64,000 bases of DNA from Pseudomonadota bacterium (GCA_018242295.1 JAFECE010000011.1:682001-746000), one strand, 5' to 3'; counted from the first letter of the stretch, positions 9,026-19,206 are shown. Notes: generated by a model from the letters alone, not told the origin. Made by a program: numbers and translations.

Positions 9026-9148
9026 CCGTTTAAGCTCAAGCTGGCAAAGCGGGCGATATTCATCCTATCCGCTGAAGTCTGCGGGATGCCTCTGGGCAAG
9101 GATCACGGCCAACGCTATTCAGAAGCATCCTGATTGGCGAAGGCTCTC

Positions 9149-9652
9149 ATGATGCGCATCGGCTTCTATTCCGGTTCTTTCGATCCCGTTACACTCGGGC
9201 ATACCGACGTGATCCGGCGGGCGGCGGGGCTTTTGGACAAGCTCGTCATCGGCATCGGGATCAATCCGGGGAAAGCGCCGATGTTCGGCGATGAGGAACG
9301 GGTCGCGATGCTCGAGGAAGAAGTTGGCCCGATCGCGAAGGCGACGGGGACGGAGATTTCGGTCGTGACATTCTCAGGGCTCGCGATCGATGCGGCGCGG
9401 ACGAATTCTGCGTCGATTATTGTTCGCGGGCTCCGTGACGGCACCGATTTCGACTACGAGATGCAGATGGCCGGGATGAACGGCGAAATGGCGCCGGAGA
9501 TTCAGACCGTCTACGTTGCGGCCTCGCCCTCGGTCCGGCACATCGCGGCGAATTTGGTGCGCGCCGTCGCGTCGATGGGCGGTGATCCCTCGCCGTTCGT
9601 CTCGAAAGCCGTGCTGAAGCGCCTCAAGGCGAAAGCGCCGAAATCGCGTTAA
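9149..9652 (+). CDS. coaD: Phosphopantetheine adenylyltransferase
   Basis: Catalyses the fourth step of coenzyme A synthesis, transferring AMP from ATP to 4'-phosphopantetheine. The nucleotidyltransferase motif [14 protein letters not shown] stands at the N-terminus. Later segments [21 protein letters not shown] and [14 protein letters not shown] match CoaD, the latter in place of the common SSTLVRE. Length (167 residues) is normal. The frame extends upstream to a TTG at 9134, but the ATG at 9149, with GAAGG six bases before it, puts the strand-1 residues MRIGFYSGS at the usual position. Confidence 0.95.
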   Translation: MMRIGFYSGSFDPVTLGHTDVIRRAAGLLDKLVIGIGINPGKAPMFGDEERVAMLEEEVGPIAKATGTEISVVTFSGLAIDAARTNSASIIVRGLRDGTDFDYEMQMAGMNGEMAPEIQTVYVAASPSVRHIAANLVRAVASMGGDPSPFVSKAVLKRLKAKAPKSR

Positions 9653-9662
9653 TGCGCGTCTC

Positions 9663-10061
9663 ATGACCTCAAGACCCAAAGCCGACCTGCTGACGCTTCT
9701 GAGGCACATTCCGCTCGGGCGCGTGACGACGGCAGAAAGCCTTGCGGGCGAGATCGGAATTCCGGCGCCGCTCGCAGCGACGATGCTGGCGCAGCTGACC
9801 GACGACGAACGCGATCTCGTTCCCTGGCATCGGGTGGTTGCGAAGGGTGGCGCCATCGGCCGGGGGCTGCATCGCGATCAGCAGTTCGCGCGGCTGGTCC
9901 GCGAAGGCGTGATGGTTTCTCCCGCGGGGATCGTGCAGGACCTGGCCCGGCATCTTCTGGTGTCGCTAGATGCAGCATCCTTAAAAAGCGCGTCGCGCGT
10001 AGAGCCGCCGGCCGAGGGCAGGCCGCCGGGGCGATCGCGGGGCATGAAACAGCGGCCTTAG
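9663..10061 (+). CDS. Alkyltransferase-like (ATL) DNA-repair protein
   Basis: A 132-residue protein matching the DNA-binding domain of O6-alkylguanine-DNA alkyltransferases: LGRVTTAESLAGEIG is the helix-turn-helix and PWHRVVAKGG the active-site loop. The acceptor cysteine of MGMT/Ogt (PCHRV) is replaced by Trp55. That substitution defines ATL proteins, which bind O6-alkylguanine without repairing it and flag it for nucleotide-excision repair. It starts ten bases after coaD and may be co-transcribed with it. The C-terminal 30 residues are basic and proline-rich. A catalytic MGMT is excluded by the missing cysteine; a role in NER signalling is inferred from the family. Confidence 0.88.
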   Translation: MTSRPKADLLTLLRHIPLGRVTTAESLAGEIGIPAPLAATMLAQLTDDERDLVPWHRVVAKGGAIGRGLHRDQQFARLVREGVMVSPAGIVQDLARHLLVSLDAASLKSASRVEPPAEGRPPGRSRGMKQRP

Positions 10062-10103
10062 ATTGCGATCACTTTAAATAGAATGGCATAGCTCAAGTTG
10101 GTT

Positions 10104-10188
10104 TCCTTCTCCCGGGGGAGAAGGTGGCCGAAGGCCGGATGAGGGGAAGCCCCTCACCCCAGCCCTCTCCCCAACGGAGAGGGAGAAG
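10104..10188. repeat. CCTTCTCCC...GAGAGGG intergenic repeat (family B)
   Basis: Contains TTCTCCCgggGGAGAAGG, GGCCGAAGGCC, GGATGAGGGG and AGCCCTCTCCCCaacGGAGAGGG, a string of small hairpins. Related copies occur at 11850-11967, 13251-13460, 59373-59418 and 59459-59557. No coding function. Confidence 0.8.
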
Positions 10189-10337
10189 AAGTGGCGATTG
10201 CCCTTAGAGGGTGGGCCGGGGTTGCGGCGCAGCCGTCAAATCGCCATAAGGGCGGCAACACTGCCCGCCGCTACGGCCCGGCGGCAGTGATCGACAGACA
10301 AAATCGCCGGCGAAATCATAAATCCACGAGGAGCGCC

Positions 10338-10877
10338 ATGGTCAGACTGCTTTCGATTATTCTCGCGTCGTTGCTCGCAATGAGTGCGTTTGGAACACTT
10401 TCGGCGCAGGCCGCCGGCGATAAGCTCGTCATCGAGCTCAAGAACGGCAAGGTCGTCATTCAGCTCCGGCCCGATCTTGCGCCCAAGACCGTCGCGCAGA
10501 TCAAGACGCTCGCCAACCAGGGTTTCTACAACGGCATCAAATGGCATCGCGTCATGGACGACTTCATGGCGCAGACGGGCGATCCGACCGGAACCGGCAT
10601 GGGCGGCTCGAAGCTTCCCGATCTTCCGGCCGAATTCTCGAATGAAGAATTCAAGCGCGGGACCGTCGCGATGGCGCGCGCGTCCGATCCCAATTCGGCG
10701 AACAGCCAGTTCTTCATCTGCTTCAACAGCATCGGCTGCGGGAGCCTCAAGGGCAGCTATACGATCTTCGGCCAGGTCGTGGAGGGCATGGAGTTCGTGG
10801 ACGTGATCAAGCGCGGCGCGCCAGGTTCGGGAACGGTAACCAACCCTGACACCATGCTGAAGGTCTACGTGCAATAA
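10338..10877 (+). CDS. Exported cyclophilin-type peptidyl-prolyl isomerase
   Basis: Catalyses cis-trans isomerisation of proline peptide bonds in the cell envelope. The signal peptide (MVRLLSIILASLLAMSAFGTLSAQAA) is followed by a bacterial cyclophilin domain with WHRVMDDFMAQTGDPTGTGMG and NSANSQFFICF, covering the catalytic Arg and the substrate pocket. Total 179 residues. The frame is open 49 codons further upstream, but the ATG with GAGGAG directly before it and the signal peptide fix the start. It is followed, after a perfect hairpin, by a cytoplasmic paralogue: a tandem pair with one exported and one cytosolic enzyme. Confidence 0.93.
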   Translation: MVRLLSIILASLLAMSAFGTLSAQAAGDKLVIELKNGKVVIQLRPDLAPKTVAQIKTLANQGFYNGIKWHRVMDDFMAQTGDPTGTGMGGSKLPDLPAEFSNEEFKRGTVAMARASDPNSANSQFFICFNSIGCGSLKGSYTIFGQVVEGMEFVDVIKRGAPGSGTVTNPDTMLKVYVQ

Positions 10878-10885
10878 TTGAATTT

Positions 10886-10921
10886 CCCTCTCCCCATCGC
10901 CAAGTGGCGATGGGGAGAGGG
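10886..10921 (+). terminator. Perfect 16-bp hairpin between the two cyclophilin genes
   Basis: CCCTCTCCCCATCGCC-AAGT-GGCGATGGGGAGAGGG is a perfect 16-bp stem with a 4-base loop nine bases after the stop. There is no T-tract, so it may attenuate or stabilise the upstream message rather than terminate fully. Its outer part resembles family B repeats. Confidence 0.6.
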
Positions 10922-10944
10922 AACAATAAGAAAGGAATGGTCTC

Positions 10945-11421
10945 ATGGCCGAATATAAAGACCCCGAGAACACGCTCATCATCGAAACGAGCAAGGGCCC
11001 CGTCGTGATCGAGCTGCGTCCGGATCTGGCGCCGAAGCACGTCGAGCGCATCAAGACGCTGGCCCGTGAAGGCTTCTATGACGGCATCGTCTTTCACCGC
11101 GTGATCGACGGTTTCATGGCGCAGACGGGTTGTCCGCAGGGCCGCGGCACGGGCGGTTCTAAACTGCCGAACCTGCCTGCCGAGTTCAACGCGGAACCGC
11201 ACGTGCGTGGCGTCTGCTCGATGGCGCGCTCTGCCAATCCCAACTCGGCGAACAGCCAATTTTTCATTTGCTTCGATGACGCGACCTTCCTGGACAAGCA
11301 GTACACGGTCTGGGGCAAGGTGATCGAAGGCATGGAAAACGTCGACAAGATCAGCAAGGGCGAGCCGCCGAAGAACCCGGACAAGATGGTCAAGGTTCGC
11401 GTCGCGGCGGATGCAGCCTGA
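10945..11421 (+). CDS. Cytoplasmic cyclophilin-type peptidyl-prolyl isomerase
   Basis: A 158-residue cyclophilin without signal peptide, paralogous to the exported enzyme just upstream (shared VIELRPDLAPKHVERIKTLA, FHRVIDGFMAQTGCPQGRG and NSANSQFFICFDD). Acts on cytosolic proline peptide bonds. AAAGGAATGG precedes the ATG. The stop codon shares its A with the ATG of the next gene (TGATG), so translation of the DUF423 protein is probably coupled. Confidence 0.93.
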   Translation: MAEYKDPENTLIIETSKGPVVIELRPDLAPKHVERIKTLAREGFYDGIVFHRVIDGFMAQTGCPQGRGTGGSKLPNLPAEFNAEPHVRGVCSMARSANPNSANSQFFICFDDATFLDKQYTVWGKVIEGMENVDKISKGEPPKNPDKMVKVRVAADAA

Positions 11422-11825
11422 TGCGCGACACAGGCAACAACGGACAGGGCGCGCCGAGCGGCGCGCCTTTTCTCATTCTGGTGTGGGCCGGTCTCGCGGG
11501 TGCCGCGGGCGTCGGTCTTGCGGCGGCGGCCGCGCATAAGGTCGACAGTCCGGCGCTCGGAACGGCGGCGACAATGCTGACTCTGCACGCTGCTGCGGCG
11601 CTGGGAATTTTTGCCGTCGCATTGCGCGCGGCGTGGGCGAAACTCTGGAGGGCAGTGGCGCTGCTCATGCTTTTTGCCGCTTCGCTCTTCACGGGCGAGA
11701 TCGCGTTTCACACGTTCACCGGCGATGCCTCGTTTCAGATGCTGGCGCCTGTCGGCGGAAGCCTGATGATCATCAGCTGGCTGCTTGTTGCTCTTGCGGG
11801 TTTCGTCAGTTGGTTTCGTGATTGA
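11421..11825 (+). CDS. DUF423-family small membrane protein
   Basis: A 134-residue protein with four predicted membrane helices. The family's conserved features are present: GLAGAAGVGLAAAAAHK at the first helix, LHAAAALGIFA in the second, LFTGEIAFHT in the third and LAPVGGSLMIISWLLVALAG in the fourth. Function of the family (E. coli YgdD) is unknown. The ATG overlaps the ppi stop by one base, indicating translational coupling. Confidence 0.9.
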   Translation: MRDTGNNGQGAPSGAPFLILVWAGLAGAAGVGLAAAAAHKVDSPALGTAATMLTLHAAAALGIFAVALRAAWAKLWRAVALLMLFAASLFTGEIAFHTFTGDASFQMLAPVGGSLMIISWLLVALAGFVSWFRD

Positions 11826-11849
11826 TGCACGCCTGATTGCCGTGCCGAA

Positions 11850-12031
11850 GTCCCTCACCTGCCCATCGAGCCTTCGGCTCGACGGGCATCCTCTCCCGTT
11901 CCGGGAGAGGAAAGTGCTGACTTCCTTCTCCCTTGGGAGAAGGTGCCCCGAAGGGGCGGATGAGGGGAGGGGCAACCGTCAACGGATGAGATGTTGCGAT
12001 TTGGCTGGATCCCGGCCTTCGCCGGGATGAC
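11850..12031. repeat. Composite intergenic repeat, family B plus half of family A
   Basis: The 325 bases between the DUF423 gene and queA are filled by repeats. 11850-11967 holds GCCTTCGGCTCGACGG, CTCTCCCgttCCGGGAGAGG, CCTTCTCCCttGGGAGAAGG and CCCCGAAGGGGCGGATGAGG (family B). 12004-12031 holds the GGATCCCGGCCTTCGCCGGG-ATGACG end of family A. No gene fits here; the short frames are repeat translations. Confidence 0.8.
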
Positions 12032-12150
12032 GGTGCGCAAGAGTTGTCGCATGCCGCCGTTCCGGGAGAGGAAAAGGGTTTTCCTTCTCGGTTACCGCAC
12101 TTTGGGAGCCGTCTCTTCCACTCCAGCCCATCATCGTCTAAGCCGCCCCT

Positions 12151-13245
12151 ATGCGTACCGATCTTTTCGATTTCGTATTGCCTGATAGTGCCATCGCGCT
12201 GCATCCGGCCGAGCCGCGCGACGCGGCGCGTATGCTCGTCGTGCATCCGGTGGCTGGCAGCTGCGCGCGCGATGACGCCGATCTCGCCGACAAAACGGTG
12301 CGAGATCTGCCGGGATTGCTTGCTCCCGGCGATGCGCTTGTCTTCAACGATACGAAGGTCATTCCTGCGGCGCTCTCAGGTGTCCGCATGCGCGGCGAGA
12401 CACGCGCGAAGGTCGATTTCAACCTGACGAAGCGGGTCGACGCCAATTCGTGGCGCGCTTTCGCGCGTCCGGCGAAGCGTCTCGAACCCGGTGACCGCGT
12501 GCATTTCGGTCATGGGGACGACACCTGCATGCTCGGCGCGCTGGATGCGACGGTCGCCGCGAAGGGTGAGGCGGGGGAGGTGACGCTGGCGTTCGATCTG
12601 ACGGGCGATGCGCTCGACGATGCGATCAAAGCCGTCGGACTGATGCCGCTGCCGCCGTACATCGCATTGAAGCGCGAGGCCGATGCTCGCGATCGCGACA
12701 GCTATCAGACAATCTATGCGAGCAGGGAGGGTGCGGTTGCGGCGCCGACGGCGGGGCTGCACTTCACGCCCGAGCTACTTGCGGGGCTCGAAGCGCGCGG
12801 AATTTCTCGGCATTTCGTGACGCTGCACGTCGGGGCCGGCACGTTCCTTCCCGTCAAGGCGGAGGATACCGATGCCCACGTCATGCATTCGGAGTGGGGC
12901 GAGGTCCCGGCGGAAACGGCGGCCGCGCTCAATGCGGTGAGGGCACGCGGCGGGCGCATCGTTGCGGTCGGTACGACGTCGCTCCGTCTTCTCGAAAGCG
13001 CGGCGAAGAACGATGGGAGCATCGCCCCCTGGTCAGGTGAAACGGCAATATTCATCACGCCGGGTTATCGCTTCAAGGCGATCGATATTCTGATGACGAA
13101 CTTCCATCTACCGCGTTCGACGCTGTTCATGCTCGTGTCGGCGTTCGCGGGGCTCGGCACGATGCGCGCGGCCTACGGGCATGCGATCCGCTCGGGCTAT
13201 CGCTTCTACTCGTACGGAGATGCTTCGCTGTTGTTTAAAGCGTGA
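12151..13245 (+). CDS. queA: S-adenosylmethionine:tRNA ribosyltransferase-isomerase
   Basis: Transfers and isomerises the ribosyl group of SAM onto preQ1-modified tRNA, the penultimate step of queuosine synthesis. The product (364 residues) begins [24 protein letters not shown] and contains [49 protein letters not shown] and [19 protein letters not shown], all signature QueA segments. The next gene is tgt, the preceding pathway step, so the pair forms a queuosine locus although 240 bases of repeats lie between. Start is the ATG aligned with family N-termini. Confidence 0.96.
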   Translation: MRTDLFDFVLPDSAIALHPAEPRDAARMLVVHPVAGSCARDDADLADKTVRDLPGLLAPGDALVFNDTKVIPAALSGVRMRGETRAKVDFNLTKRVDANSWRAFARPAKRLEPGDRVHFGHGDDTCMLGALDATVAAKGEAGEVTLAFDLTGDALDDAIKAVGLMPLPPYIALKREADARDRDSYQTIYASREGAVAAPTAGLHFTPELLAGLEARGISRHFVTLHVGAGTFLPVKAEDTDAHVMHSEWGEVPAETAAALNAVRARGGRIVAVGTTSLRLLESAAKNDGSIAPWSGETAIFITPGYRFKAIDILMTNFHLPRSTLFMLVSAFAGLGTMRAAYGHAIRSGYRFYSYGDASLLFKA

Positions 13246-13250
13246 TAACA

Positions 13251-13460
13251 CCCCCCACCCCAACCCGTCCCCGCAAGGGGGAGGGGCTTAAGGAGAGTAA
13301 GCCTCAACGCCTCCTCGCCGGGGGTGAGTTCTCAATGCCTCTCCGCAATGAGGAGGTGCTTAGAGAAAGTGAGCGCGAAAACAAGATTAGACCGCCGGTT
13401 TGCGTTGTTCTTGACTCGCCGGTTCCTCTCCCCTTGACGGAGAGGGGTTAGGGGTGGGGT
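13251..13460. repeat. Family B repeats between queA and tgt
   Basis: CCCCACCCCAACCCGTCCCCgcaaGGGGGAGGGGCTT at the left and CCTCTCCCCttgacGGAGAGGGGTTAGGGGTGGGG at the right form two inverted, partly complementary modules. The sequence between is non-coding, with a frame open only because it is repeat-like. A long-range stem between the modules is possible. Confidence 0.75.
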
Positions 13461-13486
13461 AATGATGCGGCTCAAAAGAAAGTCAG

Positions 13487-14645
<1,159 letters not shown>

Positions 14646-14671
<26 letters not shown>

Positions 14672-15542
14672 GGCTCTCGCGGTGAGCAATGCGTTCGCGA
14701 TGGATCAGGTAGAGACCTGACGCGACGATGATGAGCGCACCCGCGAAGCTCCAGCGATCGGGCTGATCGCCGAAGACGACGTAGCTCAGCGTGATCATGC
14801 TGATGAGCTCGAAGTAGAGGAAGGGCGTCACGGCCGACACGGGCGCGAAGCGGTACGCCTGAATGATCAGATAGTGACCGCCGCCGCCGAGCATGCCGAG
14901 CGCCAGCAGCAGCACCCACGGCCATACGCCCTCGGGCCACACCCATTGGCTGATCGCGAACGGGGCGGCCGCAATGCTGCCGACAACGATTCCGTAGAAC
15001 AGCGTTACGAGGGAGGAGTCCACCATCGTCAGGCGACGCGTGACGATGATCAGCAGGGAATAGGCGAGCATCGAAAGAAACGCGGCAATAAATGCCGGAT
15101 GCACGGCGGAGACGCCCGGCCGGACGACGACCAGAACTCCAAGAAAGCCGACGAAAATAGCTGCAGCCCGGCGCCAGCCGATGTGCTCGCCAAGCAGCGG
15201 AACGGCCAGCGCCGCGACGATGAGGGGTGTCAGGAAGGTGATGGAAATCGTCTGATCGAGGCGCAGATATTTCACAGCAATGAAGTTGAAGATCGTGGTG
15301 GTCAGCATCAGCGACGAGCGGGTTAGCTGAAGTTTGAGATTGTTGGTTCGAAAGAGCTTCGGAATCGCGGCCGGGCCGAGCACGACAGCCATGCAAAGGA
15401 CCTGGCTGAGGAAGCGCAGCCATACGATCTCCGACGTCGGGACCCCCGTCTTCAGGACAAGGAACTTGGCGGATGTGTCCAGGGCGGCGAACAGCGTCAC
15501 CGCCGTGCACATCAGGAGAATCGCCTTCAGCCGATCGGGCAT
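14646..15542 (-). CDS. EamA/DMT-superfamily transporter
   Basis: A ten-helix inner-membrane protein of two EamA repeats. Typical segments are [62 protein letters not shown] and, in the second half, [20 protein letters not shown] and [12 protein letters not shown]. Substrate unknown; relatives export amino acids, nucleosides or other metabolites. The frame reaches a TTG at 15572, but the ATG at 15542 ([11 protein letters not shown]) starts at the first helix. The tail overlaps tgt in antisense. Confidence 0.88.
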
Positions 15543-15672
15543 GTTCCGTGAAGCTTCAAAGGTGGAGCGCAAGCGCGCCGCCGCATGGGAAGAGCGTGGC
15601 GCGGGATGCGGATGACAGGGATGCTGAATTTATCGTGGAGCGACGCGTGGGGGTGAAGACGAGGCGCGAGGT

Positions 15673-15867
15673 CTATTGCTTGAGCAACTCGTCGCGCTCT
15701 TTCAGAAGGGCGTCGAGCCGGGCCTGCTGATTTGCGATGCGGTCGGAGTTGAGCTCTTCGTCCGCGGCGCCTGAATAGCCGGCCGCCTGTTCAACGAGCT
15801 CGCGGAGGTTGTCGCGGATGATCGCGATGCGCTGCTCGATCTCGGCGAGGGCTTCTGGGTCGGGCAT
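15673..15867 (-). CDS. Small coiled-coil protein of unknown function
   Basis: A 64-residue acidic protein (MPDPEALAEIEQRIAIIRDN...LLKERDELLKQ) predicted to be almost wholly helical with heptad-like spacing of Leu/Ile. Similar short proteins are common and conserved in Hyphomicrobiales but have no assigned role. The frame continues 30 codons upstream, but AGGAAC seven bases before this ATG and the composition change favour this start. No partner gene adjoining. Confidence 0.7.
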   Translation of the reverse strand: MPDPEALAEIEQRIAIIRDNLRELVEQAAGYSGAADEELNSDRIANQQARLDALLKERDELLKQ

Positions 15868-16151
15868 GGCAGTTCCTGTTTGCTGGCGGTCACGCGCGCC
15901 GATGGGCGCGGCCGCATCATGGCCTGTGATATACCGCGCAAGCCGGGCCCGAGCCACCCACGTTTGTGCAGGGCTGCGACTATCCGCCAGAAGAGCTGGT
16001 GGAATGAGGGTTGCGGGTTCCGAGCCCCGTTTCTATAAGCTCGCTTCGGCGCGCGACGCGCCGCATTCCTTGAGGGGGTGCGGCAAGGCATGGGCCGGAC
16101 TGGCGCCGGATGAATTGAATTCGTCCAAGCTATTGATTTTGGTGCGTTAAA

Positions 16152-16226
16152 GGGCCCGTAGCTCAGCGGTAGAGCATCTGACTTTTAATCAGAGGGTCGT
16201 TGGTTCGATCCCAACCGGGCTCACCA
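16152..16226 (+). tRNA. tRNA-Lys (anticodon TTT)
   Basis: Complete cloverleaf: acceptor GGGCCCG pairs with CGGGCTC (one G-T), D-arm GCTCAGCGGTAGAGC, anticodon arm CTGAC-TTTTAAT-with anticodon TTT, T-arm GTTGG-TTCGATC-CCAAC, discriminator A and encoded CCA (16224-16226). It marks the left edge of an accessory region, but its own sequence is intact and I found no second copy of its 3' end on the far side. Confidence 0.97.
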
Positions 16227-16364
16227 CCAATATCAATGCGTTAGCCAATTCGACCTTTGGTCGAATTCGGCGGCGGGTGCGATCGCGTTTTTCCTTTGAC
16301 GCCATAAACGGTAGCTTTTCTGCTCTCGGCAGAGCCGTTGATCCGTGTCGCAGCAATTCGGCTT

Positions 16365-16796
16365 CTAGCCTTGTGCGCTGTGATTGCTCGCATTGTCCGC
16401 GAAGTCGCCTTGATAGACGATGCCGATGGTGGTGCCCGACTGGAGACGGGCTTCAACGCCCAAGCCAAGCGTCAAGCTGCTTTCCGCAATGGGTAGACCC
16501 TCCGAGACGAAGTTCGATCCCGTCGGAAGCTGCAGCGCTGCTTTGACGGCATCGCCCTCGAACAGGTAGCGCCAGCCGATGCTTGCACCGCCCTTGAGGT
16601 TGAAACCGCCGAGCGGCGCGCTTCCGTATGCGGCCAGACGGAACGTGTCGGCATCGATCTCGCTCGACTTGCCATCGGTGCGGGTATGACCGTTCGAGTA
16701 GCCAGCGGCAATGCCAAGGCGTGCCGCATCCCAGGTCCCGTCAACGCACGCGGCAAGCTCGCCAGGTGCAAGGGCTCCACGTCTCGTCAGAAGACA
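16365..16796 (-). pseudogene. Remnant of an autotransporter beta-barrel domain
   Basis: Reading leftwards from 16796 an uninterrupted frame without any usable start codon encodes about 143 residues of an autotransporter translocator domain. Segments TWDAARLGIAAGYSNGHTRT, IDADTFRLAAYGSAPLGGFN, LKGGASIGWRYLFEGDAVKA and GLGVEARLQSGTTIGIVYQG, then DFADNASNHSAQG, show alternating barrel strands. Upstream, stop codons appear at once (TGA at 16797-16799), so the passenger and the first strands are gone. The C-terminus ends SAQG instead of the usual aromatic residue, suggesting 3' decay too. It lies between tRNA-Lys and the island genes and looks like debris of an insertion or deletion event. Confidence 0.75.
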
Positions 16797-16886
16797 TCAA
16801 GCGAGTTACGCTTCCTCGGTCTGCTTCCGTCGGCGATCTCGTCGATGTAAATGCCGTAAATTCTGATCGATTTTTGCAGACCAGCT

Positions 16887-17543
16887 CTAGTCGTTCAAAC
16901 TCAATGGTGCAGACTTTAGCAGAAGCCGCACTCCTTCCGGGCCCGCTTTGCATAGCAAATTGCTGCCGGCAGGTAAGCGACCCCAGGAGTGGGCTGTAAG
17001 CTCTTCGCCATCCAGGATGATGCTTCCTGATATAAGGACGAATTCGAGACCTAGCGCGTTTGCCAGGCATATCGAAGAATTCGAATGCCATTGCTGAAGC
17101 CAGATCAGCTCGTCGGGGGAGTGGTGAAGTTCGTCGGTCCAGGAAACATTTTGGGGATCTACGCAACGCGTACTAGGTCTGTGCACAACGCGAATATCTT
17201 CTTCGGGCGCAAACTGTCCCAGCTTCACAAAGATAATGCACCCGTCCCTTGAAAAGGGGACATGGGATGTTCCCGGAGGATTTCGGATGTAAGTGCCCGC
17301 TGGATAATCACCGTGCTCATCTTGAAAAACACCTTCAATTACGAAGATTTCTTCTCCTCCATGGTGCGTATGTTGCGGAAATGAGGTGTCTGGACGGTAC
17401 CGAACCAGTGAAGTCGCGCGTCCCTTTTCCTCGCCGATCCTAAAGAGCATACGGCGATCGACGCCCGGTACGGGGCTCGGAGTCCATGCCTGTCTTCCGG
17501 AGGCGATAATAATGGGGCGAGTCAAATCATCGTTGAGTAGCAT
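16887..17543 (-). CDS. ChrR-type cupin protein
   Basis: A 218-residue cytoplasmic protein with a cupin of the ChrR/anti-sigma type: PDTSFPQHTHHGGEEIFVIEG and GTYIRNPPGTSHVPFS place His and Glu residues (HTHH..EE, then TSH) as in metal-binding cupins. A second, degenerate cupin half follows (about 140-215: LGLEFVLISGSIILDGEEL, WGRLPAGSNL). No sigma factor is adjacent, so an anti-sigma role is not indicated. Divergent from an MFS transporter 230 bases away, which suggests a shared function or control. G+C and codon usage look lower than in the housekeeping genes on the left. Confidence 0.82.
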   Translation of the reverse strand: MLLNDDLTRPIIIASGRQAWTPSPVPGVDRRMLFRIGEEKGRATSLVRYRPDTSFPQHTHHGGEEIFVIEGVFQDEHGDYPAGTYIRNPPGTSHVPFSRDGCIIFVKLGQFAPEEDIRVVHRPSTRCVDPQNVSWTDELHHSPDELIWLQQWHSNSSICLANALGLEFVLISGSIILDGEELTAHSWGRLPAGSNLLCKAGPEGVRLLLKSAPLSLND

Positions 17544-17774
17544 GCATCACTCTTTCAGAAGAATGTTAGAAAAATGGGTCGTGGGCTTTAAACAGATGCT
17601 TGGCATTGCCGTTCCTTGCCGGGTCGGTAATCATCCACGTCTTGGTTCAGAAGTGAGCCGGTCAGACGGCTTCTTTAGGTCTGAAACGCTTTGGGAAAGT
17701 AACAACATGCGAGACCACTCACGCAGAACGAACGAAAGCGCGGCTAGCGTAGCAGAATGCTTCAAGGCGCAACG

Positions 17775-19034
17775 ATGATCAACAGTGATCGATCGCATAC
17801 TTCCGCCGTCAAGTTGGGATTGCGCGAGAATTGGCGACAATTCTCTTTGTTGGTCCTCATAAATATGTTTGTGGGCGGGATGGTCGGTATTGAACGTACT
17901 GTCGTGCCGCTACTAGGGGCGGAGGAATTTCATATCCAATCCGCGACCGTTATCACGTCATTCATCGTCAGTTTCGGTGTGATCAAGGCATTTGCAAATC
18001 TTATATCCGGTCAACTTGCCGATAGTTGGGGTCGCAAGCGCGTACTGATTATCGGCTGGCTTATCGGTTTGCCAGTCCCTTTCATGATCATCGCTGCGCC
18101 GGGATGGGAATGGGTGGTTGCTGCAAATATCTTGCTTGGATTAAGTCAAGGGTTCGCATGGTCGATGACGGTCCTGATGAAAATTGACCTTGTTGGACGC
18201 AAGAGCCGGGGTCTTGCTATCGGGCTCAATGAATTCGCGGGCTATTTGAGCGTAGGTATAACAGCTTTTCTGACGGGCTATTTGGCAAGCAAGTATGGGC
18301 TTCGCCCAGTGCCGATCTATCTCGGCATTTTCTACGCGGTGGCGGGAACGCTATTGTCCATTCTTGTGGTTAGCGACACGCGCCATCATGTTCGACTGGA
18401 AACAGCCGGCGCTGAATTTGATCAGGCCAAAATGGGGTTTCGTGAGGTGTTCGCACGAACCTCATTTGGAGACCGAAATTTGTTTGCAGCCTGCCAGGCG
18501 GGGCTCATAAATAATCTAAACGATGGCATGAGCTGGGGGATTTTCCCGCTCTTCTTTGCCAGCCTTGGGACCGGGATTGAGAGGATCGGCCTGATAAAGG
18601 CAGTTTATCCGGTTGTTTGGGGCGTCACGCAGGTCATTACGGGGCCGTTGAGTGATCGGTGGGGGCGGAAGGGTTTGATTGCTGCAGGTATGTGGGTTCA
18701 AGCCGGCGCTCTTTTTCTGACGGCACTGTCGACTCGTTTTGAAATCTGGATGTTGGGCAGTGTCTTGCTCGGTATTGGCACCGCTATGGTCTACCCTTGC
18801 CTTATCGCGGCCGTATCCGACGCAGCACAGCCAAGTTGGAGAGCCCGGGCTTTGAGTGTTTATCGGTTCTGGAGGGATCTCGGCTACGCGATCGGAGCAC
18901 TTGTTGCCGGTCTTATCGCGGATTGGTTCGGCTTTGTGGCGGCTATTCTTGCGGTCGCGATCCTAACTTTTGTGTCTGGTGCAGTTGTCGCAATAGTGAT
19001 GACTGACGGCCACCGTCCGGCAGCTGCAAGATAG
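17775..19034 (+). CDS. MFS transporter
   Basis: A twelve-helix major-facilitator permease of about 419 residues. The loop 2-3 signature GQLADSWGRKRVLIIGW and its second-half counterpart GPLSDRWGRKGLIAAGM are both present, as is SVYRFWRDLGYAIGALVAG. Closest in pattern to small MFS exporters or sugar-like permeases; substrate unknown. Two ATGs are possible (17757 and 17775); AAGG eight bases before the second favours 17775. Divergent from the cupin gene. AT-rich third codon positions compared with flanking core genes, fitting horizontal acquisition. Confidence 0.88.
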   Translation: MINSDRSHTSAVKLGLRENWRQFSLLVLINMFVGGMVGIERTVVPLLGAEEFHIQSATVITSFIVSFGVIKAFANLISGQLADSWGRKRVLIIGWLIGLPVPFMIIAAPGWEWVVAANILLGLSQGFAWSMTVLMKIDLVGRKSRGLAIGLNEFAGYLSVGITAFLTGYLASKYGLRPVPIYLGIFYAVAGTLLSILVVSDTRHHVRLETAGAEFDQAKMGFREVFARTSFGDRNLFAACQAGLINNLNDGMSWGIFPLFFASLGTGIERIGLIKAVYPVVWGVTQVITGPLSDRWGRKGLIAAGMWVQAGALFLTALSTRFEIWMLGSVLLGIGTAMVYPCLIAAVSDAAQPSWRARALSVYRFWRDLGYAIGALVAGLIADWFGFVAAILAVAILTFVSGAVVAIVMTDGHRPAAAR

Positions 19035-19183
19035 GACGGCCGACAATGATGTGGCTGGGCGCGCTGCTCGCACAGGGAAGTGCGGTACGAAACAGCTCAA
19101 ATCAGACTAAGCCAACAAATGATGTAAGAAACGATCGTATAATTGCCTGTCAGTTGCGCAGCATACCGAGAATTGCAAACTCG

Positions 19184-19201
19184 GGTTTGCGGCCGCAAAC
19201 C
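19184..19201 (-). terminator. Hairpin after the H-NS-like gene
   Basis: GGTTTGC-GGCC-GCAAACC, an 18-base perfect palindrome five bases past the stop. No T-run follows, so termination is uncertain. Confidence 0.4.
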
Positions 19202-19206
19202 AGTGG

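Noticed and set aside
13242-13451. 69-codon frame between queA and tgt
   Set aside because: Translation of family B repeat sequence.
16152-16226. tRNA-Lys as an att site with a second copy at the far end of the accessory block
   Set aside because: I looked for the 3'-terminal 20 bases of the tRNA near 30 kb and elsewhere and found none; a GGGCCCACCACG stretch near 30.17 kb is not a match.
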